From the NCBI GenBank assembly GCA_001404055.1, contig CXTY01000003.1, positions 124,001-188,000 on the forward strand: a stretch of 64,000 nucleotides of DNA, in the 5' to 3' direction. This stretch comes from Roseibium album. Lineage in GTDB: Bacteria > Pseudomonadota > Alphaproteobacteria > Rhizobiales > Stappiaceae. Made by a program: the position numbers and the translations under genes. Positions 61,420 to 64,000 of the stretch are shown here, piece after piece. Under the pieces are notes generated by a model, which had not been told where the DNA came from, did no database searches, and was given only the letters and a program-made list of their open reading frames with translations. Within the stretch, counting starts at the first letter, position 1, and every line of letters begins with the position of its first letter.

Positions 61420-61977
61420 CTAGACAAACTTTACAAAAATAACCAGATAAAGCGCAGCCACGATGACCACGCCATACGGAATTTTTTTGGTATCGCGAAT
61501 TTCAAGAAGGCGCAGCCCGATACGCGTGTGAGCTATCAGGTTCAGATGCGGCAGCCGCAGCCCAATGAGTGGCACGACAGCAAAAACAACGAGACCAATC
61601 GAAAACAGCAATAAATGCGTCCAACCGACGAACAGGCCAACGGGGAACAAGAGCTTTGCGTCCCCCGCCCCGAGCATTTTCAGGCCCCATAAAACAAAGC
61701 CGATGGCAAACAGCAGCGCTGCCGCACCAAGGTCGTTTAAGGGGTCAACCAGACCAGCAAGCTGAATGTCTGTTGTTGAAAGCCCGATACCGGCAACCAC
61801 GATATAGGCACCGATCAGAGCGAACACGGTGCGGTTCCTGATCTTCCACTTTCGGAAGTCTTCTATCGCAGCAAAAGCGAAGAGCCCTCCCGACAGGCCA
61901 AGGCATATATAAAAGAGAACAAATTCCAATGTCGACGCTCGCAATTTGTTCAGCGGCACAAGGTGGTCCAGGTGCAA
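61420..61977 (-). CDS. Prepilin peptidase, A24 family (CpaA-like)
   Basis: This is a ~185-residue membrane aspartyl protease. The two catalytic Asp residues are in AAIEDFRKWKIRN (~residue 41) and GAGDAKLL (GxGD motif, ~residue 108), and there are about six membrane spans. It lacks the N-methyltransferase domain, as CpaA/TadV enzymes do. It should cleave Flp prepilins or pseudopilins at the inner membrane. The start is uncertain: the longest frame begins at TTG, and internal TTG/GTG codons nearer the first membrane span are equally plausible. Confidence 0.88.
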   Translation of the reverse strand: MHLDHLVPLNKLRASTLEFVLFYICLGLSGGLFAFAAIEDFRKWKIRNRTVFALIGAYIVVAGIGLSTTDIQLAGLVDPLNDLGAAALLFAIGFVLWGLKMLGAGDAKLLFPVGLFVGWTHLLLFSIGLVVFAVVPLIGLRLPHLNLIAHTRIGLRLLEIRDTKKIPYGVVIVAALYLVIFVKFV

Positions 61978-62145
61978 CTGAAATTCTCGAGAATGCAGGA
62001 AATTCTTCAGCTCACGTCAGTATAGCCGACCCGACTGCATCAGACCTTCCAAAGAAGAAGCGACAAATACAATTCACGCCAACTGCTTTCCAATACCGGC
62101 AAGCGACCACCGTGTTTTGAATATTCCACATTAGCGATTTGAAGT

Positions 62146-62634
62146 TTATCGTCTAACCAAACGCAGAACCTTGAAATGGCAATTGAGGCAAGAGGCGACC
62201 AGGAACGCCAGCAACAACACCTGTACAAGTTCCATTTTCGTAAAATAGAGCAAAATGTGACTGACGGTACCTTCTGCCCGTAGAGGCATTATTGCGTTGA
62301 TGGAATAATCATTGCCTATACCTGTGGCAAACAGCAAAAAGACAGCATGAAAAAAGATAAACTGTGAGCGATGGTGCCTGTCTGACAACACGAGAAGGCT
62401 GCCAATAAAGGTCAAACAAAAAAAGATGGCAGCACAAAACAGCGCGGGGAAACCCGTCGAATAGTAGATGAGGTTAGCAGGTTCGCGGAACAGTGTCGGA
62501 ACAGAGAGGAACGCTTTCCATACTAACGGGTTACCCGGATCGGCTCCAAGCCAGAACCGGAGCGCGAAAAAGAAAGACAGAAGCAAAAGACAAGCGACTG
62601 CACTTGTGTCGAAAAATTTGCAATATCTGCTCAT
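62146..62634 (-). CDS. Membrane protein of unknown function
   Basis: This is a 162-residue protein with four hydrophobic segments (~11-28, 60-82, 90-108 and 128-148) and few charged residues. Short cytoplasmic ends suggest an inner-membrane location. I recognise no family. It lies between the prepilin peptidase and the AAA ATPase genes on the same strand, but the gaps (168 and 181 bp) do not require a shared operon. Confidence 0.65.
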   Translation of the reverse strand: MSRYCKFFDTSAVACLLLLSFFFALRFWLGADPGNPLVWKAFLSVPTLFREPANLIYYSTGFPALFCAAIFFCLTFIGSLLVLSDRHHRSQFIFFHAVFLLFATGIGNDYSINAIMPLRAEGTVSHILLYFTKMELVQVLLLAFLVASCLNCHFKVLRLVRR

Positions 62635-62815
62635 TGCATCCCCCGATCAGTTCTGCCTTTCATCTTACGCCTTAAATATGAATTTACGCTTAAATTGATT
62701 TGGTTATTCAACAGATACTTAAAATATGGCTGCGAACCAAAAAGTCCAGCAACGGAAACTTGGATTCCCTCACTGAAAAACGCCACCCACTTCGTACCCG
62801 TGCCCACAGCAACAG

Positions 62816-64000
62816 TCAGACGATGTGGAGGTTTTGCCAGGCTCCTTCCAGTAATTCATCATCCAAACGCAATTCACTGCCCCTGTAACTGCAAACAGAG
62901 CTTATGAAGTCCAGGATGTATTTGGGATGATGGCCTGCCGGGGCGTTGCCCTGATCAAGGTAATAACGTTTGAAAAACCTCTCAAACTGGGCTTCCTCAA
63001 ACTGGATTTGCCTCGCCTCACACTCATGGAGAAATATCAGGCGAAAGTCCTCGGCGGTCGGCACAGGTATGTTGAGCTTGTAATAGAGACGGCGTAGCCC
63101 CGCGGCATCAGCGAGCTCATGCGGGCTGATATTGGTCGAAAAGATCGCCAGCTGATCAAATGGGACGGAGAACTTTTTTCCGGTGTGGAGTGCCAAAAAA
63201 TCGTATCCACGTTCCAGAGGGATAATCCATCGATTCAATATCGCTTGCGGGCTTGTTTGCTGACGCCCAAAGTCGTCAACAATGAAAATGCCGCCACTGG
63301 CCTTTAAATGAATTGGCGCTTCATAAAAATTTGCCACCGGATTGTACATCAGATCAAGCATCTGAAGTGTCAGCTCTCCGCCGGTCAGGATCACCGGCCG
63401 CCGACATGCGACCCAACGTGGATCACGCGCCACTCTCTTCTCTCCCTGATCGCTTTCGCTTAACTCTCGATCGGGCACTTCGACCGGAACATGTATGGTC
63501 TTGTCAAAAAAGTTGATGATCTGCCCACCAACTTCAATGCAGTGGGGCAGATAGATCACATCCTGAAATACGGTTCCAACCGCTTCGGCGATACTGGTCT
63601 TGCCGTTTCCCGGTTCGCCATAGAACAAGATGGATTTCGCTGAATTTACAGCTGGTCCCAGGCGGTCAATAAGAAATTCCTGCAAGACAAGATGATTTAG
63701 ACACTTTTCAAGATCCGGCCGCGCGATATGCTCATGTCGAATGGTCTGCGCCCTGATCTGGTCATGAAAAGCATCGAGACTAACCGGTGCCGGTCCTACA
63801 TATTTCGACTGCCCCAAAGCCTCGAGGGCGAAAGGTACCCCCGCCCCACCCAGGGCATATCGCAACTCGGACCGCATGTCCGCTCCGGCAAGTCCGCGTG
63901 CCTCAATCAGTTGCAGCTTCTGCATTTCGCCAATCAAAGGCGAAACAATCTGGATTGGCATGCAGATCTCCCGCGCAATTGCAGAAGGTGTCATGGTTCC
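62816..64000 (-). CDS. AAA-family ATPase with N-terminal winged helix, partial at right edge
   Basis: At least 394 codons are visible. The frame remains open to the end of the window and the first visible residues (TPSAIAREICMPIQIVSPLIGEM) are the second half of a winged helix, so the gene probably extends further. The ATPase core has Walker A GEPGNGKTS (~residue 127 of the visible part), Walker B GGIFIVDDFGRQ, sensor 1 IFSTNISP, and an arginine-containing region GLRRLYYK. Similar wHTH-AAA ATPases of unknown role occur near pilus genes in alphaproteobacteria (general impression, not checked). The presence of TadD- and CpaA-like genes nearby makes a pilus-related role conceivable, but no function can be assigned. 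Confidence 0.82.
   Translation of the reverse strand, partial: GTMTPSAIAREICMPIQIVSPLIGEMQKLQLIEARGLAGADMRSELRYALGGAGVPFALEALGQSKYVGPAPVSLDAFHDQIRAQTIRHEHIARPDLEKCLNHLVLQEFLIDRLGPAVNSAKSILFYGEPGNGKTSIAEAVGTVFQDVIYLPHCIEVGGQIINFFDKTIHVPVEVPDRELSESDQGEKRVARDPRWVACRRPVILTGGELTLQMLDLMYNPVANFYEAPIHLKASGGIFIVDDFGRQQTSPQAILNRWIIPLERGYDFLALHTGKKFSVPFDQLAIFSTNISPHELADAAGLRRLYYKLNIPVPTAEDFRLIFLHECEARQIQFEEAQFERFFKRYYLDQGNAPAGHHPKYILDFISSVCSYRGSELRLDDELLEGAWQNLHIV

Overview
The window looks like a chromosomal segment of a metabolically versatile, motile alphaproteobacterium, most likely a marine or host-associated member of the Stappiaceae/Rhizobiales (Roseibium/Labrenzia-like). The indicators are moderate GC, a high density of TRAP and ABC importers, a che operon of the order STAS-cheY-cheA-cheW-mcp-cheR-cheD-cheB, and Tad/Flp pilus genes. 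The genus is inferred from gene content and was not tested by any search.

Region 1 (1-9.7 kb) is carbohydrate uptake. It holds the C-terminus of an FGGY sugar kinase, a small secreted protein, a minus-strand set (ATPase, permease, LacI regulator), and a divergent plus-strand set (NAD-dependent epimerase/dehydrogenase and a sugar-binding protein). A second complete ribose-type importer follows (binding protein, two-domain ATPase, permease). Both binding-protein genes are followed by clear hairpins. Region 2 (10-18 kb) has a lone amino-acid-type binding protein and then a seven-gene minus-strand operon: a TRAP importer (dctQ-dctM-dctP), an extradiol dioxygenase, an MhpA-like flavin hydroxylase, an FAH-family hydrolase and an IclR regulator. 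Together these read as import and meta-cleavage of an aromatic acid.

Region 3 (18.3-33.5 kb) has a dipeptide/oligopeptide-type ABC importer in an operon with a quinone-reductase-like MDR protein, an SDR dehydrogenase and a proline-racemase-family enzyme whose first catalytic Cys is Ser. Two GlxA/AraC regulators flank the operon. Next come an SMP-30 lactonase and a divergent TRAP operon ending in a GntR regulator. A 12-bp AT-rich word is shared between the 3.9 kb and 29.9 kb divergent promoters. Region 4 (33.9-40.8 kb) holds a three-gene 2-oxoacid:acceptor oxidoreductase with a GltD-like flavin/FeS subunit, an MFS permease, and a MarR regulator preceded by an 11-bp-arm inverted repeat.

Region 5 (40.8-45.1 kb) has the most unusual gene: a secreted 654-residue protein ending in 18 tandem 26-residue four-cysteine repeats. 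Upstream of it on the same strand lie an ATP-grasp ligase and a methyltransferase. Region 6 (45.4-57.9 kb) is a 12-gene minus-strand signalling operon. It joins a full chemotaxis pathway to a STAS / response-regulator-PP2C / anti-sigma-kinase partner-switching module. Region 7 (57.9-60.1 kb) is gene-poor and holds a decayed MCP-PilZ receptor remnant. Region 8 (60.1-64 kb) has Tad-pilus-related genes (a TadD-like lipoprotein and a CpaA-like prepilin peptidase), two membrane proteins of unknown function, and an AAA ATPase cut by the right edge. No tRNA, rRNA, CRISPR array or intact insertion sequence was seen.
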